From Lepidonotus clava (taxonomy: Eukaryota; Annelida; Polychaeta; Phyllodocida; Polynoidae), in NCBI GenBank assembly GCA_936440205.1, contig OW387149.1:813501-877500 (forward strand): 64,000 bases of DNA. Direction: 5' to 3'. A program made the position numbers and the translations under genes. Under the pieces are notes generated by a model. That model was not told where the DNA came from. It ran no database searches and saw only the letters and a list, made by a program, of their open reading frames with translations. Positions 22,701 through 32,093 of this stretch are shown in pieces (positions within the stretch are counted from its first letter, which is position 1; each line of letters starts with the position of its first letter).

Positions 22701-25405
22701 AAAGGACTCAACCATCTTGTTAACTACAATTTATGCCAGGATTAATGAAAAGGGATATATCTAACTCTTGTAACTAATTGTATAACTAAAACCTGTTTAG
22801 AGTGAATCATTAACAATAATTATAGGAAATCTAAGAAATGATACACATAAAAAGAATGAGGGAACTCTGTTGCATTAAACCTGTGATTTATATCTAATGA
22901 AATTTGTTATCATTGTTGATTGTTAATGTTAATGTTAATGTTTTTATTCTGATATTTCAGAGAGGAGTGAGTTCACTGAAATGGGTAAGAGAATTATAAT
23001 GATTTTAGGTGTTTAACCCTTGCAATTTGTTCAAATTGTTATATTTCTACAAATAACTGTAATAATTCCCTGAAATTACCTAATTATATTCAAAATCATT
23101 GATGTAAATGCTTATAAACTTGATAAAGAGCAGTAAAAATATGTAATTCTTTTCTTCTTCAGAGATTGAGAGACCTGATAGAGGTAAGACTTACGACGGA
23201 ACACTTCTCTAAATTGAATATATAATCTATTCTTCAAAGCAGTTGTATGAAAATAATTCTCCCTACCACGGATCACTAAATTTCCACATAGTACCTGCAG
23301 GTTAGCCTTGAACAAGATGCATGATGGGTATTATATCAACAAGTTACAAGGCTTAACCTTATACATTTTCACTAATTATAACATTATCTTGAGTTTTTTC
23401 AGCTTTTACCTATACATAAGTTAATATTTTCCAAGTTGGTCTCAAAAATGTTGATTATAGATGGAGATTATAGGTTTCTGTTTATTGCAGACAGAATTAA
23501 TCCAAATACCTGCAGGTGTCTAAAATAGTGAAAATCAGCTTTCCGTGATAGGGAGAATTGTCTCTAAACAGACAAGGATTTGCATAAAACATGTAGAAAG
23601 GTACAGTAGTAATAATAATACAAAGTTATAATCCTAATACTAAGTAACATTGAAATCAATCTTGTTGCAACGGGCACATTCACAAATCCGAAAATTCACT
23701 ACTCCTTTTACTCCTAGCTATGTTAATTATTTCAAATAAGTTTGGTTTTGCATTAAACTTTTGATATTACAGTATCATTTTCTACCTCTCCAGTACTGTC
23801 CTAATCAAATACTTTATTTTCATTTATTGTCTTACATCAGAAATTCGCAAAGAAATATGGACCATTCGTAAGTAGCCTTTGTGTTTTAAATTCACTAATT
23901 GTTACTCATTTTTTGATAATGCATTCAACTTTGAATATTGAAATTTCATTTTCCACCTCTTCAGTTCTGTCATAATCATATACTTAAATTTCATTTATTA
24001 TCTTACATCAGATGCATTACGGAATAAAACAGGTAAATCACCTTTGTCTTAACAGCGCTTGGCATTAAACAGCCGATTCAGATCGATTTGTAAATCAAAT
24101 TGTAAATTTGTAAATCTCAAACCGTATCAAGTAAACATTTCGTTATTTAAGGTCTGACATATTGTCAGTCCATCAACCATCAGGCTGCAGTATTTTGTTT
24201 TTAAAAACAACAAATGAAATAAACAGAATTGGCTAACAATTCCTCAGCACACAGGCTAAAAAAAGTGGCCAAGTTTCAAGATATTATATTTAAAAGCCTA
24301 TTAACAATAAGGCAACAATGTGACACATAATAGTAATGTTAATTAATGTGACGTTTTATGTCTAATCTTATATTTCTCCTGATTTGTATGTCTAAATACC
24401 TTGGTATTTACAGTGACCAATATTTCTTAACTATTGATAATGTTACATTGTCCTTGTTTTTTATAGGAGCAGGAGAGAAAAAGGTAATATTCTCGTTTAC
24501 TGATAATTTTTCTTGTCTAATTCATTGACAACAATTATAGGATTTCAAAATGAAGTGTAGATTTCTTCATATGTCGGCAGACATGGATCGACGTGTCAAC
24601 TGACCTAAATGCAGCCCAAAAAATGATTAACAGAAAGTCAAAATATATAAAAAGACAGAATAGCCCTAAATCATGTTAGAGGGCTCTAGTGTTTATCTCA
24701 TATATATAGGGAACCACTAATTTTGTTTGTGAAACTTCTAGCCAAGCCATCTTATACTAACATCATCGGTGAAGAAATTGAGATAGACATCTCTCTCTAA
24801 CCGACCAGAAAATTCTTTTTGAAAACATTTTAATCGAATTTGTGCCCCTACCCACTGAGATGAAATAGTGTTCAAATATCTGAATACTAGCAACAGAATC
24901 AGCTAATTTTTTACACCAATGCAGATCATCAGTCAGTATGCAGAATGTACATGTTTGACCTGAATTGGTGCTAAACACTGGCGGATCCAGCATTTTGAAA
25001 AAAGGCATGGGGGAGGGCACTATTGGAAAAACAAATTCCTTAGTTGCTTTTTGGCCGAGTTATACATTAGAAAAATGCAAAATTTTCTGGAAAAAGGGAG
25101 GGGCCCCCCCAACTCTGGATCCACCCATTCTAAAATTGGCTGAGTATTATGGTAGAATCGATCACTCAGCCGACTTGGTCAAAGTCACCTATAGTCAGGT
25201 TTGTATGGGGCTTAAGACAATTCAGTAGTGCTTTTTAATTCAATAGTGCTATTATAATATTTGTATGCTATCTACTTCCAATAACTATCTCTTTATTCTA
25301 TATTTACTCTACAAGATCTCCAGCAACTCCAGGACTCCTCGGCACCAACACAGAAACCCAAAGGACCGAAACTCTAGCATCAGCCTGAACGGCACTTACA
25401 ACTAA
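12221..25405 (+). CDS. Secreted micro-exon gene, copy A (about 19 exons)
   Basis: I do not recognise the family. Coding exons: 12221-12290 (in a 12173-12290 exon; hydrophobic N-terminus, MLGSRILTVGILLVVF..., a clear signal peptide), 13227-13264, 13995-14018, 14613-14633, 16024-16044, 16949-16981, 17895-17915, 18213-18233, 20020-20040, 20288-20308, 20661-20681, 21456-21473, 22961-22984, 23163-23183, 23841-23867, 24012-24032, 24467-24483 and a last exon ending 25385-25405. Internal exons from 13995 to 24032 are all multiples of 3 in phase 0 and nine are 21 bp (RIKGLQE, RVDAAKK, WLGSTKE, LMKRQKI, WIDGVEK and so on). The product is about 170-173 residues, rich in Lys/Arg, with one Cys in exon 3. 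Exon calls rest on AG/GT sites, frame continuity and conservation in B; the 33-bp exon at 16949 is the least certain. Architecture resembles the micro-exon genes of schistosomes, without sequence evidence of homology. Confidence 0.72.
12594..12777. mobile_element. Near-palindromic ~185-bp element in intron 2 of gene A
   Basis: Starts CGCCCCCTATAAGAGTCCG and ends with the inverse CTCTCATAGGGGGCGCC. The two halves are inverted copies of about 80 bp with a TGACGTCA-type core. It is present in B at 52833-53018 with complete AGTGGCGCC ends, and absent from M. A loses the first few bases at a deletion that removed the adjoining B segment. Confidence 0.7.
14043..14200. mobile_element. Fragment of the TGCATGCTGGGAAATATG dispersed repeat
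   Basis: Shares TGCATGCTGGGAAATATG followed by TTGACAAGTCA with the more complete element at 23259-23563, and with antisense fragments at 1363-1425 and 42531-42590. It lies in the intron just after the 24-bp exon 4, and B has it at the same place. Confidence 0.5.
14733..15045. mobile_element. TTGCACAAT-family inverted-repeat element in intron 5
   Basis: Left end CCTGTTGCACAATACCATTC with TAACAACGAAA; right end AACAACAAAAAACGC then ATTGTGCAATGGTCCAC. Same family as 355-1131. A partial copy follows at about 15197-15340. Confidence 0.65.
15441..15595. mobile_element. AAGAAGGACC inverted-repeat element, copy 2
   Basis: Ends AATAAAGAAGGACC and ATCCTTCTTATTAT, with internal AAACCTCAAGCTTCGCCCTCA. 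It is the best preserved of four copies in unit A and sits in intron 5. B has it at about 56809-56955. Confidence 0.65.
16262..16635 (+). repeat. Left member of an inverted repeat pair around exons 7-13
   Basis: Includes GGAACCAATGTTAAAGCCTG and the following CCAACCCTATTTTGCCCTGAAATG. These recur in reverse complement at 21738-22110, with an estimated 75-80% identity over about 350 bases. Likely two opposite copies of one non-coding element. It lies in intron 6; the open frames across it have no domain. Confidence 0.75.
16687..16746. repeat. (GT)n microsatellite
   Basis: About 60 bases of TG dinucleotides directly after the repeat at 16262-16635. B has a shorter tract at about 58052-58104, so the length has changed since duplication. 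Confidence 0.95.
18807..18962. mobile_element. AAGAAGGACC-family element, copy 3 (diverged)
   Basis: Keeps ACCCATGGGGATCATAC, CCTCAGGCTTCACCCTCA and a right end TGGTCTTCTGATATTA, which align with the 15441 and 11351 copies. It lies in intron 9. Confidence 0.5.
19159..19863. mobile_element. TTAA-flanked MITE, 705 bp, perfect 18-bp ends (A only)
   Basis: TTAA at 19155-19158 and 19864-19867. The terminal inverted repeat GGATAGACAACTGTTGAT is perfect at both ends. Unit B has the uninterrupted sequence GACTTAAATACTG (about 60807-60819), a precise empty site. The interior is AT-rich and non-coding. TTAA duplication suggests mobilisation by a piggyBac-like transposase. Confidence 0.93.
20738..20825. 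promoter_or_regulatory. Hairpin-ended element with a YY1-like site, NRF1-like site adjacent
   Basis: TCCCTGGGCGCC at the left mirrors GGCGCCAAGGGA at the right. Inside the left end is GCCGCCATGTTG, matching the YY1 consensus. Just outside the right end is CACGCATGCGCAG, matching NRF1. It is conserved in B (about 61667-61756). It sits in intron 12 and could be a small mobile element or an internal promoter/enhancer. Confidence 0.45.
21738..22110 (-). repeat. Right member of the inverted repeat pair around exons 7-13
   Basis: Reverse complement of 16262-16635 (for example CAGGCTTTAACATTGGTTCC and GCAAAATAGGGTTGGACA). With its partner it brackets exons 7 to 13. The arrangement is retained in B (about 57640-58010 and 62780-63130). 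Confidence 0.75.
22378..22490. mobile_element. AAGAAGGACC-family element, copy 4 (partial)
   Basis: Left end TTATAATAAGAAGGCCCAGGG with a GC-rich continuation; the right end is not clear. A 107-codon open frame spanning it is preserved in B, but it lies in an intron over a repeat and I do not call it a gene. Confidence 0.4.
23259..23563. mobile_element. AATTCTCCCTACCACGGAT inverted-repeat element
   Basis: Left end AATTCTCCCTACCACGGATC; right end TCCGTGATAGGGAGAATT is its near-perfect inverse. About 305 bp, non-coding, in intron 15 of gene A. Partial relatives occur at 311-335, 1363-1425, 14043-14200 and in copy M near 40490-40787. Confidence 0.7.
24974..25130. mobile_element. GGCGGATCCAG inverted-repeat element in the last intron
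   Basis: Left CTGGCGGATCCAGCATTTTG and right CTCTGGATCCACCCATTC are inverse ends. The interior has GGGGGAGG and GGGGCCCCCCC stretches. Relatives: 26640-26949 (right end CTGGATCCGCCCCTG) and a decayed piece at 52580-52705 in B. Confidence 0.55.
25316..25405 (+). CDS. Terminal coding exon of gene A, two possible acceptors
   Basis: Exon 18 (17 bp) leaves phase 2. Using the acceptor ending CTACAAG (25315) gives a frame starting RSPATPGLLG and stopping at 25386-25388. Using ATCTCCAG (25323) gives a frame starting SNSRTPRHQH and stopping at 25403-25405. The alternative acceptors are 8 bases apart, so both C-termini could be made. No canonical AATAAA follows closely; AATAAG occurs near 25530. Confidence 0.5.
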   Translation: MSSNSRTPRHQHRNPKDRNSSISLNGTYN

Positions 25406-25514
25406 GTGATAAGCTGTGTGTCTTATCATCTCTAAGGTTATGAAGTAAAAGAAATGTGCATCAAAACGTAATGTGTATGTATCTTATTCATCTGCATATC
25501 ATTTGCTGCATATC

Positions 25515-25760
25515 CCTAACTACATATTCAATAAGGATGGGGAGTCCTAACTACATAATATATAATTCTATAAGGATGGGGAGTCCTAACTACATATTCT
25601 ATAACAGGGTGCCCACACTTTTTCAAAAATCAATTTAAGACCTTAAATTTGAGAAAACCAATTTAAGACCTTTTTAAGACTTTTAAGACTTGTGTGGGCA
25701 CCCTGTATAAGGATGGGGAGTCTTAACAACATATTCTATAAGGATGGGGAGTCCCTTTAT
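25515..25760. repeat. Minisatellite, about 30-39 bp unit, four copies
   Basis: Repeats of ATAAGGATGGGGAGTCCTAA linked by ACTACATATTCT-like spacers, just downstream of gene A. One copy is split by the transposon at 25605-25705. Confidence 0.8.
25605..25705. mobile_element. 101-bp inverted-repeat element inside the minisatellite
   Basis: Ends CAGGGTGCCCACAC and GTGTGGGCACCCTG are perfect inverses. It is flanked by TATAA on both sides (25600-25604, 25706-25710). It interrupts a minisatellite unit whose intact sequence is visible nearby, which confirms the boundaries. Confidence 0.88.
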
Positions 25761-27379
25761 GGGCGGATGGGATTTCCCAATACATTGTGTGATGTCATTA
25801 AGGGAAAAGGTGATAAAATGCAAGGTTTTTTAATGTCCCATTAATGCATCAAATCTCGGAATTTTCCTGTTATCAATAGTACATATTTTTGGTATTGCTG
25901 GATCAATTTGACCCTAGATTAGATAAAACTATCTCAAAAATAAGATAATTATTGTAAAAATGTCAGAAACAGAATGACAACTTAAATGACGTGTCCAAAT
26001 AGATTCATGTGGATTAATCTTTTGTATTTGGCCATTTCTAGCAAGTGAGTAATGGATGCTTTTTGTCATTTCTATCACATCAAGAGGTTTAGAGATATGT
26101 ATAAGGTTTTCAACAGATACCATTCAGTTTTAGAGCTCTGATTGTGAGCTGTTGTGTGCTGGGAACCCTTCAAATGATACTAAAAGTGACTGGGGATTGG
26201 ATATGTCAGGGTCCCCACTCAATTTTCATTTTCAAATTCTGTTTCCCCTGGCATGCAGCAGTTTTATCCTGTGCCATACCCAGCAAGTTATTCAAACTTA
26301 AAAGCCTCTGAGTGCAGAAAAAAGAATGGATGACAAAAGAACAAGAAGTCCAATCAATAATATTTTAAGAACTTGGCCAAATGAAATTCCTAGTGTTTTG
26401 GTTAAATCTGCAAATTCCCTGTCAGGGATAATCTGTTTTGTTGTTATTTTTCCTGATTTTTAGGTACTGTGGAGACCCTAACATGTCAACAAGATCTACG
26501 TGATCGCCTTTATAGAAAGATTGATCGTTTAAGAAAACGAGAATTTTGCCCATTGCAATTATTTGAAGTTAGTTAATATAGTGTAGCTTAAAAAGTAGAT
26601 TTTATGTAGCTTAACAGATTTGATATCTTGATTGTAGGTCTGAAAAAAATGACACTTTAGTGACAAATTCACGAATCATTTAACCCCCAAAAAGGCAGAA
26701 CAAAACCCCCTAAATTCGCGTCTGCAGGCAGTTAGGCCCCCCAGTGATAATTCTGCTCATAAAGTGCTCAAATTGTACCTTTATCTACGATATTTCTAAA
26801 ATTTCTTCAATCTAATCGTATTTTGAGTCTTTTTTGGCCAAAAATTAGATTTTTTGTATATAAAATTATCCTGCCCAAAGGTCAGGGGGAAATTTTCGGA
26901 ATTGCAAGCCCCCCCCCCTCCCCCTTGGAAATTCCTGGATCCGCCCCTGTTAAGCCTTAAGGGGTGCCGATAATACAAGCCACTAGGCACTACTCTAGTA
27001 ACATTTTATTTGATGGAAAACATTGAGTTTGTGTATGTCATGAAATTGTGGAAGCCTCCGAAGTATGCATTATCGGCACCGAGGTATGCACTTTCCCAGA
27101 ATATGCATTATCTGTCCACCAGCGTGCTCTACACAACGGGAGGCCCTAGTCCTATAATTATAGTCACACTCAACGGGACACCCCCAAGATGGTATAGTAA
27201 TACAAACCACAGAGATTTTACGGAGGTACGGATGCACGGATGTATGGAGATGCCGGGAGGTCCTTCAGGGCCCAACGTCTTGTACTGAACACACTGAACT
27301 TCTGAAGGACCTCCTGTGTGCTTAAGTTAAGGGGGGCTCCCGTTGTTGTTGAGTAGAGGGGGAGATGGCGATGATAAGG
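25761..27379. other. Intergenic stretch downstream of gene A
   Basis: No gene supported. Positions 26640-26949 are a GGCGGATCCAG-family fragment ending in a poly-C run. Positions 26955-27120 contain repeats of GTATGCATTATCGGCACC-like phrases in both orientations. Confidence 0.4.
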
Positions 27380-28202
27380 CAGGCTAGGAAAATCTGCGTG
27401 TCCGAGTATCCTCGATGACCAGAAAATTGTCGTCGACGACCAGAAAACTGATTTTGGTCGTCTTCATGACAACTACATCTTCTGAATTTACCACTAAAAT
27501 AGTTACCTGCAAAATATTGTTTCCTACCTATTTTGATAGCTTGTCAAAACATTAGCAACTTTCTCTCATTGTGGACAACCTGAAGCTGTGTGTGGACGAC
27601 CAGATTTTTGCAAATGGTCGTCCTCTGACCAGGTTGGGGCTAACATAGGAATACCGGAACGTCCTGAATTCTCAGGTCGTCCTGGTTAAAAGGGACGTCC
27701 TGTGAATCTGGGCCACCCCGATAAGTCGGCCTAATTGATATTCCCCGCCTTTTTATTATTGTATCTGACCGCTCTGGGTCGGCCTGGACGCCTGTTGCCT
27801 GGAGGAGTACCTAAAAATAGCCCTAGTAAGGATCTGTCGCAGGCCCAGGATAGGTTATGTAAGGCCAGCCCCGGCTGGCCCCCCATGCTGGGCCCTATCT
27901 CCTTGCACTAAGGGTTACAGGCTGACTCATTTTTGTGGTTTGCGAAAAAATGTACACATTAAATTTTAGATTAGATGAGTTGGATGACTAGAAATATTAA
28001 TTTATGACATATTTACCGAGTGAGAATTTTCAGCAAATCTCTCTATTTGTTGATATTTTTAGTTTTATTCAACCGTCCCTAAATCACAGGACGACCTGTG
28101 GCCCAGGAAAGTGGGACGTCCTGATATCACGGGACGTTCCGAATTTCTGTGTTAGCCCGGACCTGCTGACAACCAGAATGTTGGCCGAATTTTCCTAGCC
28201 TG
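27380..28202. mobile_element. 823-bp inverted-repeat element with GACGTCC/GTCGTCC arrays
   Basis: Perfect 14-bp ends CAGGCTAGGAAAAT and ATTTTCCTAGCCTG, with TAAGG duplicated on each side (27375-27379, 28203-28207). Inside, many copies of GGTCGTCC, GGACGACC and GGGACGTCC appear on both flanks in opposite sense, around an AT-richer centre. Non-autonomous; five-base duplications and CAG-starting ends hint at a hAT-related group. Confidence 0.8.
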
Positions 28203-28459
28203 TAAGGTTGGGGATGGTATGGGGGATCGGGAACTGACGCAATGTCACATGACACATGATGCCTTTCATGAATTTATTGTAGCATGATGCTGTTCATGAA
28301 TCTATTGTAGCACCCGAGTGTATGAGGAACTATATAATGTTTAATACGCAGTACTAGTCTCTCGCTAGGGGTTTAGTTCTGTGGTTTAATGGCGACGGCG
28401 ACATAGCAAGGATCTCATTTTTTCAGCGTCACTACCACATTTCTTGTTTGCTCATTCAG

Positions 28460-28648
28460 ATGTCTAGAGTGCGCAAACCAAGTGGCTTCTAGCGCTGCCC
28501 GTTCTGCCAAGAAAGACTTGTGTTTGGATATGTAAACGGTTTATTAAGTTCCATCTCACATCCACTGAGTTACAACGTCGTCAGGCACCTTGGCGCCTGC
28601 TCCAAATGCCTCCTCTTTGAACACAATTGCACCCCTTGTAAAAAATAG
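28460..28648 (+). pseudogene. Cys-rich (zinc-ribbon-like) coding fragment, decayed
   Basis: Following an acceptor-like CATTCAG, a frame starting MSRVRKPSGF continues after one in-frame stop (28490-28492) as RCPFCQERLVFG and later HLGACSKCLLFEHNCTPCKK, then stops. The three CxxC pairs (CPFC, CSKC, CTPC) look like zinc-binding knuckles. Family not recognised; it could be a transposon-derived domain or a host exon relic. Confidence 0.3.
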
Positions 28649-29749
28649 ACCTCGCATACAATGCCATCCAGGTTTGAACAAACCTTCCTATCTAAAATGA
28701 GCATAACGTCTGTTCAAGTCCCCAATACCATTCTGTGCTTCGGCTGAGTAAGTCATAAAATGGTATTTGGCATGTCAGTATATGGGGTTTTGAGAATTGG
28801 TATTTGAAAACATGAATTTCTTGACACTAGTTGATGATGAATGTTGCCTATTTCCTAAACAGACTTCCCCTAGGAGCATAAATTACTCAGAACACAAAAA
28901 TAGAGATTTAGTTATTACAAATTATTTCTGAGCTCAACATAAAACTTTTTTATGTGTTGAACGTCTGGCTCAAAAAGGCAAAATATAGAATAATTTGTTG
29001 ATGTGCCTTGATTTATTTTGGAAACTAACACATGACCTAACCAAAGTATCTACAGGGAATGATGTCAAAACGATTGTTTGAGATGCTCAGGTTAAAAATA
29101 CAACAGACCCCCACTTCCATCAATAACTTTCCCTACGTTGCATGGTCCTCCCTAACATACAAATCTACAAGCCAACAGTGTGACCACCTTACTGAAGTAT
29201 GAGAGAATAGTTTTTTGTTCTGTACAACTGGTCTTGGATTTGCTTGTGTTTTACTTGAATTACCAAATGCAATGCAAATATTCACCAACGTTCTGTATAC
29301 CGCATTTGATTTCCTATTCATGGGAATAAAAATATTTCTACCAAATTCAAAAAGGATTTGTCAATATAACTAAGCACTTTCAATATCCATATTCTGTCAG
29401 AAATCTATAGGATTTTTTGTCTGAACAAAATAGACTTCTGACTAATAGCAAGACTTCACTTTCAGCTGATGTATATAACTGCTGCCTTACCTGTCTGACA
29501 GAGACTGAATAATATCGGGCTGGTTTTACACGTTTTACTCCTCCCCCCAGTTCTGTGACCCTCTCTCCCCCCCCCTCCCCCTACAAACAACACTTGTAGA
29601 TTATATTTCAGCCCAAACTCACCGTCACTAATAAAATGTAAACATAATGGGAAAAAACACCTGCCAACGTCGAACAAAAAAAATGTCTAAAGTTAATCAT
29701 GTGAACAAGGAACCAGAAATCCTCATCTCAAGCTGGAGACGAGCAGAAG
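28649..29749. other. Anonymous intergenic stretch
   Basis: AT-rich sequence with a C-rich run at 29541-29580. No gene or repeat structure recognised. Confidence 0.4.
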
Positions 29750-31146
29750 GAGTCTTAGCAATGTACTGTAAAACATGCCAGTCTCATACTTCCCTAATGT
29801 CAAGCTTAAGGAGACTGTAACCAGCATCAGCCATAGCAGTAGCTCCTCCACGACGTAATGAGTGTGAAGAAAACTTTTTTTTATCTATTTATTTATTACT
29901 CCACATCCTACGAAATATATAAGATCTTCCAGTGGTCTATCAAATAATTAACATATATACAAAAGAAAATGTACAAGTTGATGAATGTATACAATATGGT
30001 GTGATTGGACCCAAAGTTACAAAACAGGAAAATACATTTATAGCATCAAATTACAAATTTTCAGAAATTGCCAATCAACTCACATTTTTATATGTTATTA
30101 AGCCCCAAATGTTTACACATGTCATTGACACAATTACAAAGGCACTTATAAGTACCACGTACCTTCCTACCATGACATAGATAAGTAATCAATTTTTCAT
30201 CCTTTGAGTGATAGTAATTTCAAAACACAATTATGTCGCTACACAAAATGGAGAGGAAGGCAAGGTAGAGAAGGGGATCTCTAGAACTCTTTCTTGAAAT
30301 GCAATGGTTTTAGTCCTACAAACCGTAACCAATATTCCCCAAGAATAAAAATGATACATCTTTGACAAGAATAGCCAAACCTTCCTCAACAACATTTAAT
30401 TTATGTAGCAACCCTCTAAAACACAAGACCAAGGCAAGCCAAAAGTCCAAATCTTGAGAATCTAACATGTTCAGACTTGAATGACAGGAATATAGACAGG
30501 AATAATAGAAATGGGCCTTGCTTGGTGTCAAACATCACCAAGCGACCGCCCGATACCATTGAGGATCATCTTAATCTCAAATTTGGGTCGACATGAGGAT
30601 AGCCATTTATCATGTGTAAAACCCAAACCGCCGATAAATAATTAATGATGGAGACTTATTTTAAATGATCAGAAATATGAGCTAAATACAACAAAATAGT
30701 CTCCAAGGTAGCGGGAAGAGGAGTACAATCCACAGTAGTACAAAACTTAAGATAATGTCTCCGCTAACTACTGCGTGTAGATATAGTCGAATCTGCCATC
30801 CATTTACTCTGCAAATCCTTCAAGCAGATCGACAACTCTTCACGACCTGAAACAGCAGAAATGAGGGGGCGGAGACGCCTTCCTGCGCACATCAAAGAAA
30901 CGAGACAAGAAGGTGAGGTACAACATTATGAGAAGAGGAGACACACAACCCTAGCAAATGGAATTTACATACAAAGGAAAGCCAAAGCAGCTCCCTAATC
31001 CAGAACATACAGTTAATGTTCCTACTTCTGCCAGTTTGGATCATAGTTTGAACCTGGGTATTGTCAGTTACCACACAAATCTTTTTCCCGGCCCATAAGT
31101 GTCCCCATCTGTGAGCAGCAGCCAAAACTGGCCACAACTATGGGTA

Positions 31147-31380
31147 TAGACCCCTAAAATCAACAGGGTGACATGGCCATTTCTTAAATTCAACATGTGA
31201 CATGAGCCTTAGTGACATGAAGAAAATAATAAGTGACATGACATAGGCTATTTCTTAAATTCGACATGGGACATGGGCAATTCTTAAAATCGACATGAAA
31301 ATTCAGAATATAGCGACAGGGGGCATGGCCATTTCTTAAATTCGACATGCGACATCGGGACCCCCCCATCAACACCCCTA
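31147..31380. repeat. Minisatellite of GGCCATTTCTTAAATTCGACATG units
   Basis: About four diverged units built from ATTTCTTAAATTCGACATG and GACATGG phrases. It interrupts the DIRS-like fossil between its RNase H and RT parts. Confidence 0.7.
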
Positions 31381-31710
31381 CAACTCCAACGTGTTAATAT
31401 CAGTTGACTTCTGAAACTCCAAGGGACAATTTACAACATGATGGGAGGGAATACCATAAGAGTCAGCATCACACCAAGTACCCAGGAACCAGTCTTCGCC
31501 CCATCTGGCTCCATATCCCCTTAGAGAGGGATCAGTCTCCACAGGAATGGATACTGATCCATTGAAAAACCTCGTAAAACGATATTCACCACTGTATGAT
31601 ATCCTGTAAGCATTCTGGGTGGCATATCACTTTGACATCATCCTTGAAAAAATTTATGGAATTAATCAAACGACATGAGAAAGTTCTCCCCCCACGCACC
31701 ACCATACTCA

Positions 31711-32093
31711 CATGAGCCAAATGATCAGTTAACATTTGAAGATCTTTAAGGTTACTCTTAGTTTTATGACTGAAGTCAGCGACCATAGACCTAAGCTTGG
31801 CTAATTTAGGCTGGGGAAGGCTCATCTGCGTCCTGGTGCTATCTTACTCAATCCCAAAATCACGAACATTAGTTGCAGGAAGAGTCACTTTGTCCCAATC
31901 TATAGAAAAGCACAAGGACTGCAACAAATCTATGAGAATGGACATTTCATTTTTGCATTCCAATTCCTTCTGAGTTACAACAATAAAGTCATCTAAATAA
32001 CCAAAGACTTGCTGGACATTCCTCCTGTTCATACAACGTATGACAAAGTCAGTAATCTGGGAGTAAATGTAAGGAGCACAACAAAGGCCAAAA
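31711..32093 (-). repeat. Direct repeat of a DIRS segment (with 34260-34646)
   Basis: Both segments carry the same part of the reverse transcriptase region in the same orientation with only a few differences. They flank the inverted host segment exactly, so the element sequence was copied twice around it. Confidence 0.88.

Larger units (their letters stand above)
1..22960 (+). repeat. Unit A of a ~41-kb tandem segmental duplication
   Basis: Positions 1-22960 align collinearly with 41176-64000. The offset is 41175 at the left and 41045 at the right, and shifts along the way because each copy has private insertions and deletions. Divergence is a few percent by eye. The unit contains one complete micro-exon gene (12012-25405) and about 10 kb of upstream spacer. 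Unit A probably continues past 25405, but the window ends before B can be compared there. Confidence 0.93.
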
